From positions 62,001 to 126,000 of the forward strand of contig BDDD01000888.1 of the NCBI GenBank assembly GCA_001972305.1: DNA of 64,000 bases, in the 5' to 3' direction. The notes under the pieces were generated by a model. The model had not been told where the DNA came from and ran no database searches. It was given only the letters and a program-made list of their open reading frames with translations. This stretch comes from Cephalotus follicularis. Lineage: Eukaryota > Streptophyta > Magnoliopsida > Oxalidales > Cephalotaceae. Numbering within the stretch: the first letter of the stretch is position 1; each line of letters begins with the position of its first letter. A program made the position numbers and the translations under genes. Shown here in pieces: positions 22,723-33,514 of this stretch.

Positions 22723-23022
22723 AGACGTCGACTTCTTTTGAAAAATGTCGATGTCTTCTTGTAAAAGTCCCGTTTTGCTGAGATGCGCTTGAAAGACGTC
22801 GACCCTTTTGATGAAAGACGTCGATGTCTTCTGGTCCAAGAGTTACAGGTCGATTTTGCACAAAGACGTCGATCCCTATAATGAAAGACGTCGATCCCTT
22901 CTTCATAACTGTTGAAGGTCAGTTGTATTTTCCAGAAAAGGCGTCGACTTCTAACAAAAGACATCGACGGGTTTGTGTAAACCCAGCAAAGACATCGAGG
23001 TGTATGATAGACATCGACGTGT
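22723..23022 (-). repeat. GTCGA palindrome cluster in Athila 3' LTR
   Basis: About nine units with cores GACGTCGAC, ATGTCGATG, GACGTCGATG, GACGTCGATC, GGCGTCGAC, GACATCGACG and GACATCGAG, spaced 20-50 bp. It lies in the U3 part, roughly 200-500 bp from the LTR start. Confidence 0.8.
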
Positions 23023-23226
23023 TTACTCTGTTTTTCTGCCGAATTTGTCAATTCTTCAATCTTTACACTTTCAAGCTCCAATTTGCACACTTTTGGGCAG
23101 TATTCTTACACTTTGGTCATTTTGCACTTGTACCTGAAAATCAACGCAACACAACCAAAGTAGTCTATTCCAAGCATAAAAATATCACATATAACACGTT
23201 AAAAACAACACATTTTTATGCTAAAC

Positions 23227-23243
23227 AAATACCCCCATACTTA
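23227..23243 (-). other. Polypurine tract of Athila F
   Basis: On the minus strand AAGTATGGGGGTATT abuts the LTR start TGTTTAGCAT. Confidence 0.65.
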
Positions 23244-23809
23244 GACCTTGCTTGTCCTCAAGCAAACAAAATAGAAAGCTAAAACAAGAAAACACATACA
23301 AACACAAAAAAAAAAAACTAAATGCACACACACAAGAACATAAACAAAAACCTAACTCACTTTTGTAGGAATCACGATTGCATTTAGCTTATGCAACAAG
23401 CCGTTAAACCCCCAGGTGGCCCTAGTGGACGAGTTTTGTCTCGTGAGTGTTTTCCAAACGAATAAACACACAAAATTCAGTTCATTAAAACTTTGAAAAC
23501 AGGTAAAATGTATCTATACTCAAAAATTCATAGAACACCCCCATACTTGAACTTTATTATCTCATTCCAAGTTCTAGAATTAAAACACATCTCAATTAAG
23601 GAACTTCTAACAAATTATTTTATTATTCCACCATTTAATTACCAATGAAGATATGCATTCGCAATACCATAAAATCCTACTTCGGAGTTAGATCAAAGAA
23701 CTTTAGCACTCACATATACACATATATATATCTCCATTTGTTTGTTTCTTTTTTTTTCTTTCTTTTACCACCTTTTAAATTCGTGCAATGTCTTAGCCTC
23801 TTAAGCTTT
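23244..23809 (-). other. Athila F 3' untranslated remnant
   Basis: AT-rich sequence with no gene, lying between the purine tract and the end of the protease reading frame. It marks the large deletion that removed RT, RNase H and integrase. Confidence 0.55.
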
Positions 23810-25447
23810 CTATAAGATCCATGTAGCGAGCTTTCGACCAGTTGGAATCGAGCGAATCACGTAGACATCATTAAAGTCAGATTGATGCTTTCCCAATCGA
23901 AAAATGTTAAAGTCCATCGACGACTTTCCAAAACTCAACTTCATGAGACCATTTCGGTAATTAATCAATGCATTACTCGTGGCCAAGAATGGTCTACCAA
24001 GGATAACTGGGATTTGGTCTTTTATATTCACAACAGGCTGGGTATCTAATACGACAAAGTCGACGGGAAAGAAAAACTCACCAACCTTTATCAAAACATC
24101 CTCAATTTTCCCTTTTGGTACTTTTACCGACCTATCAGCTAATTGCAAAGTCGTATTGGTCGGGCGCAACTCTCCTAAACCTAGTTGCTCCAAAACTGAC
24201 GAAGGCAACAAATTCACACTTGCTCCTAAATCGAGCAAGGCATGATTGATTTTGGTGTTGCCAATCACACAAGAGATTGTCGGGTAGCCAGGATCTTTAT
24301 ACTTTCGCATCATGGATTGCGAAAACAGTGCACTAATGTTGGCTGCCAAGAAATCCTTTTTGGGAGTCTGAAGGATCCTATTTTTAGTGCATAAGTCTTT
24401 AAGGACTTTTGCGTAAGAGGGCACCTGCTCGATTGCTTCAAGCAATGGTATATTGATTTGAACTTGTTTAAATGTATTGATGATATTTTCCATTACGGGG
24501 GCTTTCTTATCTAATCTCTTTGGAAAAGGAACTGGGGGATCAAATGAATGCTTGGGTATTTCCATTAATTGTTCCTTGTCCTCTTCTTCTTTCTCTTCCC
24601 TAACTTCTTCTTGCACATTCAAATTTGTTGGTTGCGCAAAGGAGTCAACCAACTGTTCTTTTGGTTTGTCGTGTGCGGAGGACTCAACCAATTGCTCGCT
24701 CGAATTTTCTGTTTTATCCGCTGGTTGGTACTCACTTCCACTTCGTAGGTCAAGTGCTTGATCGGTTGGTCCGGAAGAAGATGAGCATTGCGGATTAGAT
24801 TGCGGTTGGATACTATCGGGCTGAATCAAATTCATCCTAGGATTCGGTTCGGGTTGGTAAGGCATCTTCCCTTTTTCTCTTGTATATACCGCAGATGCTA
24901 GCTGAGAGATTTGCTTTTTCATGTTGTGCTGACTAGTCATCATAGTGCTCATGAGAAGCTCCAAACTCTTTTCTAAAGAAGAAATCCTAGATGTATCTTC
25001 CCTTTGGTTCAACAATCCAGGTGATTGTTGATTTTGGAATTGATTTTGTTGGAAGGATGGTTGGACATTGTTTGAATTCGGGGGAAACCTTTGATATGTC
25101 TGCTGTGGATGTCTTCTTGTAAAAGTCGCGTTTTGCTGAGATGCGCTTGAAAGACGTCGACCCTTTTGATGAAAGACGACGATGTCTTCTGGTTCAAAAG
25201 TTACAGGTCGATTTTGCACAAAGACGTCGATCCCTATAATGAAAGATGTCGATCCCTTCTTCATAGCTCTTGAAGGCAGTTGTATTTTCCAGAAAAGGCG
25301 TCGACTTCTAACAAAAGACGTCGACGTGTTTGTGTAAACCCAGCAAAGACATCGAGGTGTATGATAGACATCGACGTGTTTACTCTGTTTTTCTGCCGAA
25401 TTTGACAATTCTTCAATCTTTACACTTTCAAGCTCCAATTTGCACAC
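23810..25447 (-). pseudogene. Athila F LTR-gag-protease chimeric reading frame
   Basis: A 545-codon open frame. The first ~115 residues are read from 5' LTR sequence (repeats giving phrases such as RRHRR and SFIIGIDVF in this or other frames) and are not native protein. Gag-like sequence starts near QQTYQRFPP, glutamine- and asparagine-rich, then LEKSLELLMSTMM and KKQISQLA. An acidic linker follows. Protease starts near residue 390 with HALLDLGASVNLLPSSV and TTLQLADRSVKVPKG, and ends with IPVILGRPFLATSNALI, the typical Athila set. The frame ends at 23810 without RT. Because the 5' end comes from an LTR/gag deletion junction, the apparent start codon is not the original one. Confidence 0.82.
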
Positions 25448-25584
25448 TTTTGGGCAGTATTCTTACACTTTGGTCATTTTGCACTTGTACTTGAAAATCA
25501 ACACAACACAACCAAAGTAGTCTATTCCAACCATAAAAATATCACAAATAACACGTTAAAAACAACACATTTTTATGCTAAACC
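25108..25584 (-). repeat. 5' LTR remnant of Athila F
   Basis: It matches 22750-23226 along its full 477 bp, including the GTCGA cluster (25108-25380). The rest of this LTR, the primer site and the start of gag are deleted, which joins U3 directly to gag. Confidence 0.85.
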
Positions 25585-27002
25585 CCTGTAGATGTAATCG
25601 GTATGGCCGAGGTGATTTGGCCGAGGTGACTTGATAAGGTGACTGGTGACAGGTACCATTATTCCTCTGATCAATTGATCCCTGGAGTCCTTGATCCTCT
25701 TTATTGGGTCCTCGAGATATTTGCTTTGGACACTTACTTCTTGTCTCACTTATTCTTATTTTTGGCATTGTTGATGTTATATATATCTTTTTCTGTATTT
25801 TATACTCCATGTAGTCCTTGATTCTTGTTGAGTATCCTCGGGCGTTTGAGCCACGGTGATATGTTGGCCCAGTTGGGGCATAGCCTTTTGTTCTGGGCGT
25901 CTAGTGTTGTCGGTGCCTAAAGAATGCTTTCTTTCCCCTCTCACTAGTCTTTGGACTAACCCTCTCCCAAGTTGTTTTGCAGTTGAGGAACAGGTGAAGT
26001 TCCTTCTCGTCGGACCACATTTAAGGACTTTTGTGAGGTAAACTGTGGAGCAGGCGGCTCCGCTGGCCTTCTGGGCTAGTTTCCCCTTAATGCATTGGGA
26101 ACATTCATTCTAGGATTAGATTGTAATTGTTTTTGTGAACAAGTTATGTTTTAATCTCAATGGATATTGTTGTATGATCATTTTTATAGAATGATATGAT
26201 TCTTCTCGGTTTATGTATCTTGATGATGTTTACGGCTTTATGTTGTTTAGATCTTAATAGCAAGGTCCCGAGGAGAAGTGAGGACGAGTGTTGGTGTTGA
26301 GGTTTGTGGTCGGGCGTTAGATCAACCTTAGGTTACACCTTGTGCGTGACAGGCTTCCTTGGCAGGAAGTCAGACCATCTCCCTCATTGTCCGGGCATGT
26401 TCTTGGTCCTAGGAAAGTAGATGCCGAACCACTAGGTTAGTTGGCAGTCCTCAGATGTGAGGGGTACATGGATCGTTGTTGCCACATGTGCCTTTGGGCG
26501 TTGGTGAGTCCTCTAACATTCACGCGTCCTTGGATGTTAGAGGATCCTCGGACTTTTGGCGTGTCCCCGAGCTTTGGTTAGTCCTCGGGCTTTTTGATGC
26601 ACTTAGGTTCCTCGGGCATATGGCTCGCGTTGAGCTCTGAGCGCGTGGGGTGTTATGTTTGCTGTGGTAAGGAACGTTGCACTTGGTTCCTCGGGCACCT
26701 TAACAGATATTGGTGTTTAGGGTGATCACGTGTGGAACACTTGTGGGGTTCCCTCGGGCTTAAGTGAAATGGGGCGTTTGGGTTCCTCGGTAGTTTCTTT
26801 TAAGTCCTTTGCTCCTTATCCCCAGTGGTATTATGCATCCCCAGCCATGACTTACTCATCGGGCATTTACGTAGTAGACCCATGGCGGTACACAGGTTGG
26901 TCAGGTCAGGTAGTTTTGTGGTTTGGAGGGTTGTTGATAAGTGTGCCTTCCCCGGCTGGGCTCCTCTCCCTGGGTGTTTTGGGAACAAATCCTATTACAC
27001 CC

Positions 27003-29209
27003 TCTTGGAGTAGAGGAAGCCATGGATGCTGACGCAGTGGACGGTCCTGTAGTCGCCGCTTCAAAACCTAGGACTCACGTCTTTAGGACCCACTTCAATA
27101 AGAGCGTACTTAGTTGTCAGAAAGTGTTGAAGCTGTCTATGTCATATTGCTTCCCCAGAGGCTTAACGTTCTCCCTTCCCCGATATCCCATAGAGGGCAT
27201 AGAGAGCAGACCTATCCTCTTCATGATTTTTGAGGATGGTCTCTAACATGGTTTGAGACTTCCTGTGCCCCCCTTCGCTATTACGGTTTTGAGGAGTTTC
27301 AGACTTCATCCCTAGCTACTTCAAGCACAGCCCTAGAACTTCATAATGGGATTCTTGGTGAAGTATTTGGAAGCAAATGTGGCACCAACGGTGGGGCTAT
27401 TCATGGAGTTCCATGCTCTTGCTATGTCTCCTAGCAAGCGCGGCTATTACTTTAAGGCGCGCACTAGTATGACTAAGAAATTTTTGGTGGATCCTACGAA
27501 ATCCATCAAAAAATGGTGGGTGAGGTATTTCCTTATTTGGAATCTCCTTGGCTTCACTACCTCCCAATGCTGTGATTCGTTGGACACTCAGCCCCTCAAT
27601 CAAAGAGCAATTTTATCTGAGCCAGCGGAGGCAGACTTCCAAAGATGTTAGCGTTGGACCTAGAGAAAGTGAATTCTACCATAACCGAAGACCGTCTGCG
27701 TGACGTTGGGTTGAGTATGTCTCGAGGTTGCAGAGATGTCTTGGATAATGAGGAGGAGATCCCAGTAGGGACAGAGAGGGTGGGAGTTCAAGAGAGCAGA
27801 GAAGAACCCAGAGTTGCGCCTGTTAACGAGGGGGAAAGCTGCATTAAGCCTTCCTCTCTTCTTCATTCTGTTCACTTATTATTTTTTGTAACTCATGCTT
27901 TCAACTCCAATTTCATTGTTCTCTGCAGCAATGGCTACTCGGCGCCCTTTGGCAGATGTCTTGAGGGCTAACAGAGAACAATAACAGGGTGTTGCCGAGG
28001 AGGCGAGGCAAAGAGCCTTGAGGGAAGTTGCCGGGGGAGCAAAGAAGCAAGCAGATAAGGAGGCCGCTGTTACTGAGGCTACCAAGATAAGGTCCGCCTG
28101 TGGCAAGTGAGTTGTACAAGACTTGCCCCCTCCTCTATCCAAAAAAAACAAAAGAAGGGAAGAGGTGGAGAAGGCTCTTATCAGGAGCAAACTTATGTTC
28201 CCCCCTTGGTGAGTTCTCAGGACCCCATTCGTCTTGGTGAACCTCGGGACATCGACCGGTTTGAGGAAGATCTTGAGGCGCTCAAAAACTCTGTTGTGGA
28301 CCTCAATACTCTAGGGGCGCCTTTTGAGCTGAGTAGGTTGTGTTTCCTTCCCTCTGAACTAAATGCAAGAAAGGGTTAGACCATTAACCAGCTCTGGAAT
28401 CACTACGTTCAGAGTAGTATTAGGGTATGTGACTTCTTCTTCTTCTTTTTAGATACACCTTCTGCTCTTCATTTGACTATGATCTTTCTCTGACTCTGGT
28501 CTTTCTTTGGTAGGCTATGAATGATATCCATGTGATGATGGAAAACTTTAAGGCCAACCATAAACTTATCAACCAGTTTCGCAAAGAGGTCACAGAGCTC
28601 GAGCAAGCGGCTAATTTGGCCCACGGTCACCTGGAGGTGGTTCTTGGGGCCCAGGAGTCCATTCTGGAACAGAAGAGACAGACACTTGAAGTTTTGGAGA
28701 AGGAATATAAGGATAGAGAGATATCCATTGATAATAATATAAAACTTCGTGATCTGCTGCAGGCTACGAATGAAAGGTTTTCTAAGATCCAAGAGATGGA
28801 AGCTGCTCGGATTCAAGAGGCTATGGACAAAGCCTTGATGGAGTTCAAAGCTTCGGCTGAATTTCAAGAGTTAATGGAGAGTGTCATGGTGGACTATAAG
28901 GCTTCCCCATATTTTGAGGAGGAAGACTTAAAGGACTCTGCGAGAATCTTTGGCGGTGACCTCTACACTTCCCGCAACTGGGTGGCTGCGCTTCATCCGG
29001 AGGTTCCCTTGGCTTCTATTGTTTGTTGTCAGGCAGCGGAGGCCTTCCATTTCTTTCCCGAGGGTGTTGAGGCAGATGAAGAGAAAGCTCGCCTTGCTAT
29101 AGAGAATGAAGAGTTACAGAGGGCACTCAGGTGCGATTGTCCGGTACTCTGGGCCTGCTGCAGAACCTGCCTTTGCTCCTCTACCTGCTTCTTCCTTTCA
29201 TGTAGATAA
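27003..29209 (+). pseudogene. Antisense gene D, main part
   Basis: It continues the gene interrupted at 20145. The PF04195-like region runs 27130-27640 (GLTFSLPRYPIEG, then MGFLVKYLEANVAPTVGLFMEF, split here for length by position 27346, then KRGYYFKA and PTKSIKKW) with stops at 27244, 27315 and 27333. A second part starts with the ATG at 27931 (MATRRPLADVLRA) after a TCTGCAG acceptor-like site. The conserved intron is at 28425-28513. The coiled-coil exon (28514-29209) is open throughout, begins AMNDIHVMMENF, contains long heptad-like stretches rich in E, K and L, then the conserved NWVAALHPEVPLA and FHFFPEGV. This is the best-preserved coiled-coil exon of the three copies. Confidence 0.78.
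28425..28513 (+). other. Intron before coiled-coil exon, copy D
   Basis: Donor AGG|GTATGT and acceptor TTGGTAG|GCTATG bound 89 pyrimidine-rich bases, in the same position as in copies A and K. Confidence 0.75.
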
Positions 29210-29276
29210 TGTCCCTTTAGGGGATGACAATGTTTAAATTTTTGTTTTTGTAACTTGTACTATTTTTCTCTCAAGT

Positions 29277-29282
29277 AATAAA
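29277..29282 (+). terminator. AATAAA polyadenylation signal of aORF-D
   Basis: AATAAA lies about 68 bp after the coiled-coil exon stop, in a T-rich context, as in copy A. Confidence 0.5.
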
Positions 29283-29418
29283 ACTTAACTTTTGCTTCAT
29301 TTGAGCTTTTACATTCCCTTAGGAATTTTTACGCCTTTGTAGACATTTTTCGTACTAGTCTGATATTCATCAAACCAAGTTGCCTAAGCTTTTTATGAAC
29401 AATATGCTTGTATCAAAG
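29283..29418. other. Element D tail, left part
   Basis: Non-coding tail between antisense gene and array, cut at 29418 by element G. It continues at 47484. Confidence 0.7.
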
Positions 29419-30836
29419 TGTAACACCCCAAGATGTGGGAGCCCTTACATGTCATAATACAGAAACTTAACATAACATAACATAATTGAAAGGCTCAGCT
29501 TTATTAAACACTTGATGGTTTATAACATAACTTATAACATACTGAAACTAATCAAAGTCTGGAAGCTTATTCAAAATCCAAATGTCATAAACTGAAACTA
29601 GCATGTTGTTCATAAAAACTGGCCCTATTACGACCATCAGATACCATAAACACAGTGGGATCAACTCCTAGATGATCCTTAGATATAAGGGAGTCAACTC
29701 TCATCACACATTGCCCCGTTGCTCCTGATAACCTGCCGCATGGAAAACAAAAACGCGGCTGAGTAAACCACAGTACGAATATAGAATGTCAAAACAGTAA
29801 ACGATACTTTAAAGGAGTAAGAATTTAAAAGTACTTCAAAGCAGAATTCTTAGGCAATAAAACAGTTTAAACATTCTTGTAATTGCCCATGGCAAAACAT
29901 ATAAACCAATTTCATAGCTTTGAAAACATAAAGCATACCTTTCCAAAACATAGGTTCCATAACTGAGCATCATAACATATCACATATCAGAAACACATAG
30001 TAGCAAGGGATTCGCGACATCCATATTGCCAAATAGAATTGAAGTGTACGGCACCACACAAACAATTCCCAGATCATAACATATCATATAACATATAACT
30101 AGGATCGATCCATACGTCTCTATCACAAATCCTATCCAAGGATATCACAGAGAGACGCCATAAACTAATCACACCGTTACAGTCATGTCCCCATGCCAAG
30201 CCTATGACATGCGTATGGTACGCCCCATAGGTGGGTACAAAAAGCTCAGTGCTTCACCATTTCAAAACATTGATTTGATCATAATAGATTTTAAACATAT
30301 AGAAAGGTTTTTTGAAACATATCTAAAAATCGTTATCAAACGATATGAACATATACCATCATAGTCAGAAAATCAACTCATCTAATTCACTATAAAAGAG
30401 ATGATTGCATAGCATTACATAAACCAATCATAACCGAGCATATATAAAGTCAGAACATTTAATTTCGTAAAAATGTCAAAGCTGACTTTAGTACCAAAAC
30501 GTGTCAAAACCCGAAACATAACAAAGTTCACAAAATCCAAGGGAACATACTTATAAAACTGGGTTTATTCCAAATAAATCAGTTATTCGGAAATGAGTGT
30601 CAATGAGCAGAATATCCGTACCTTATGTGATCACAGATTATCTTACGAATAACTGATAAAATCTAATAGCCTCGCAGAGCACAATAATCTATACAATATA
30701 ACAACATTCATATAAAGGTCTAAAAATCATTTTAGGCATATATCAGAATCATAATAATGTTTAAAAATCAATCCAGATTCATCGAAAGAACAAACGGATA
30801 AGAGAGTATGAATACAAGAATTTACAGGACAATCCA

Positions 30837-31025
30837 GCCAACTGATATAGGACTCCAGTCTACTGTCCAAAGGGTGGCAGACGACTACACAAACCAAAAT
30901 GCAGGCAGTCGGCTATGACTGGGGTCCAGTCGACTGTTCAAGACAAAATAGCCAACTAATTTCATACACACAGTCGACTACCCAAATGAAACAGCTGACT
31001 GTTCATGTAGGCAGTCGACTGTTCT
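30837..31025 (-). repeat. GTCGAC cluster in G 3' LTR
   Basis: Units with cores CAGTCGACTG, CAGTCGACTA and degenerate forms such as CAGTCGGCTA occur several times within 190 bp. The 5' LTR copy is 46161-46375. Confidence 0.75.
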
Positions 31026-31722
31026 GGGTGACAGAACAACACACTATGACACTTTTGTGCAATCTAGCTGCCAAAACTCAGATTACTCAATGCTAAAAGA
31101 CTACCAACACATAAAATGACTCTGTATGGTATTTAAAATGATAACACAATACTAAATCCAAGAAAGATATGTTGACAGTGATTAACTGAAGGTGAGAAAT
31201 GAACTTAATCCATTGCATACATATGCATAATCCCATTTCTGTCCAATTATCATTATTATATATATTAAAACCAGATTGCATAACACACATGAGATGTCTA
31301 TAGACTTTCTAACAGACTCAGAATAATTGACAGAACATGTAAAGGCAGAAACCAAAACTGGAATTAAACTCTAGCAGCCTATACATGCAAAAATGGATTC
31401 ATGAAAAAACTATCAAAATAACCATCACAGCAAGACAACAAACTGACCTGCAATGGCGACATAAACTGTAGGAGAACACAGAATTCTCAAAGCTTAAAGA
31501 CAGCTGTTGACAGAAATCAAAAAGGAGAAAACATACGGTTCAAGATTGACAGTGCCATACATATTCAAATAAAACACTTCCTAAATTACATCTTGAAGAG
31601 ACAAACCTGATTGATGAAGCAAGAAGACATAGAGAACACAACTAATTCACAATGGTAGGTTTGGCAGTCACAAACCAAAGGGTGGAGAATGGCAGAAAAA
31701 ACTATGGCATTAGCATACTTAA

Positions 31723-32888
31723 TGAATAAACTACAAAACTACANGGGGGTGAATTGTAGTTTCTAAAAATTAATCTACTTTTTGCACTTTTAAGTTAAAA
31801 AACAATGAACAATATATATGTGCAATCAACAATAAATAAGTAAACAAATTTAAAGAGAGAGAGTTAGAGAATTTACAAACACGGTTTTAGAGTGGTTCGG
31901 CGTAACTCTTGCCTACGTCCACTTTTTCCAAGGTTCTCCTTGAGTTTCCACTAGTTCTCTGAATAAAATTTCGGGTGCTATTCGATACACCTTTGTGATT
32001 GACCTCAATCACTTACAACTCTCTTTGGGTTCACTCCCCAATCTCACTTAGGGTTCACTCCCCTATTACAATCAAAGAGTAAGAAGAATATTGTTTGTTT
32101 CTAACCTCTCAAAGGTTGGATTTTACAAGATAATATCTCAATCTAAGTGGGAACAAATAAAGGCTACGACACAAGATAAGAGCTTTTGAGATTGACTTGA
32201 TGATTTTGAATGCCTTGTTGTATTTTTTGCTTGATTGATCTTTTTCTATTGTCTCTTGCATTCTTGTTGTAGTCTCTCTTTAAAAACCATTGTATATAGC
32301 CGTTTCTTGCCTTAGAAATCTGTTGGATGTGTCTTGAAACTTGTTGCTTCAAAAATGGCGCATTAAAACTCTGTCAGAAATTTTTCCAGCCGTGCAAAGC
32401 GTCGACTGTTTGCCTCAAAGCGTCGCCGCTTATATGACCGTTGAATATTTGAATTTGAATTGTCTAGTCAAAGCGCAGGCATTCTATATGTATGAGTCGA
32501 CTGTTTCCTCAAAAGAGCTGACGCTTTGTGTTGAGCCTCGCCGCTTTTGTCAAATTGATTGGCTCCAAGAAGTATCTATTTTTAACCGCTGACTTAAGGT
32601 CTCAAAGCGCAGACGCTTTGAATTCAAGCGCTGGCGCTTCCATTTAGGCATCGACGCGTTGGACATTTACTCCTTTTCTTCGAACGCATCAACGATTGAC
32701 GCTTTGTTCCTTGCCTCGACTGTTGCACAAAGCGATGACGCTTGCTTCCTGAGCGTCGACGCTTTAAGCTGTTTCTGCAATTTTTCTTGTTGTTTTTGCA
32801 CATTCTAGGTTTTTCTTGCACATAAAGAAACTTGGTTAAACACAAATATGTTATCATCAAAACTAGGATTGAGGCATAAATGTCAACA
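31723..32888 (-). repeat. 3' LTR of copia H
   Basis: 1166 bp. On the minus strand it begins TGTTGACATTTATGCC and ends near CCCCC-N, close to the junction with element G. It includes a GTCGA-type cluster (32395-32770). Confidence 0.85.
32395..32770 (-). repeat. GTCGA-type cluster in H 3' LTR
   Basis: At least ten units built on AAAGCGTCGACTG, AAAGCGCAGACGC, AGCGATGACGC, GAGCGTCGACGC and similar. Most are anchored by AAAGCG or GACGCTTT half-sites. The 5' LTR copy is at 40514-40880. Confidence 0.8.
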
Positions 32889-32905
32889 ATCTCCCCCTTT
32901 TTGAT
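32889..32905 (-). other. Polypurine tract of copia H
   Basis: On the minus strand AAAAAGGGGGAGAT abuts the LTR start TGTTGACA, a classic copia arrangement. Confidence 0.88.
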
Positions 32906-33514
32906 GATGACAAAATTTGTTTCATTTAAACATAAATTGTATGACTTAAACCAATATTACAAATAATGCACAAACATATTCATGTATATATGCTCCCCCT
33001 TAATTCATTATCTCCCCCTTAGTTAAACAAGGGGTGTTTCATTATTTCCCCATCTTTTCTTATACTTTCTCCCCCTTTTTGTTATCATTTCAAAAAGGGT
33101 TTAATATCAAAAAAATTTTGTTTTGTTATAAAGCAATGTCATTCACATTAGATACTATAACTTTGAATCATTTTCTTTGCACACTAAGCATTCATAAACA
33201 TAATCATTACATATTTCAATTTCAATAACATAGCATAATTAATGAACATAATAACATCAATTTCAAATTCATTCATGACATTAGATAAAGTACATAAGGA
33301 AACATTCCAAACTCATAAGTTCACATTGCGTACTTCAAACCATCACAAGTTTTACAAATCGAAATTAAAACAATACATAGACATAAAATGCATAATGAAA
33401 TATTTGTTGATCACATTACACTTTCACATTACAAACTTTAGTACCACAAATCATAAAATGTTTTACACAGCAAAACACTACATCATCATAAAATGCAAAA
33501 TGATATGCATGAGC
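32906..33514 (-). other. Copia H 3' untranslated region
   Basis: AT-rich sequence with repeated CTCCCCCTT-type tracts (32890-33080) and no gene that I can support. Confidence 0.55.

Larger units (their letters stand above)
21650..23226 (-). repeat. 3' LTR of Athila F with inserted duplication
   Basis: On the plus strand it reads TGTTCACTGTAAAAAG to TTTATGCTAAACA. It contains the phrase GCAAGTGCACAGATC with GTAACGGGTCGAAC. A 295-bp foreign piece (22279-22573) interrupts it between ACAAAAT and AGGGAGG. Without that piece it is about 1.28 kb. Confidence 0.7.
21650..25584 (-). mobile_element. Athila-lineage element F, internally deleted
   Basis: A minus-strand element inserted in block E. The 3' LTR is 21650-23226, a purine tract follows (23227-23243), then a gag-protease reading frame (23810-25447), and a 477-bp remnant of the 5' LTR (25108-25584). 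Flanks cctgc (21645-21649) and cctgt (25585-25589) are a near-match target duplication. RT, RNase H, integrase, the primer site and the 5' end of gag are missing. The lineage call rests on the protease sequence. Confidence 0.75.
20146..26999. mobile_element. LTR-like block E inside antisense gene D
   Basis: The reading of antisense gene D is interrupted here. The block begins TGTGACAACCC and ends CCTATTACA, which fits the ends of Tekay/Del-type LTRs, and leaves about 2.9 kb once Athila F is removed, close to solo LTRs C and I. No gag or pol is present apart from F. It contains many repeats of CCTCGGGC and GCCGAGG type. The flanks catcc and ccctc do not match well, so the boundaries are good only to within a few bases and the orientation is not certain. 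Confidence 0.6.

Noticed and set aside
31744-31744. Ambiguous base N at the copia H junction
   Set aside because: It is in a G run next to the LTR end and is most likely an unresolved homopolymer, not a biological feature.
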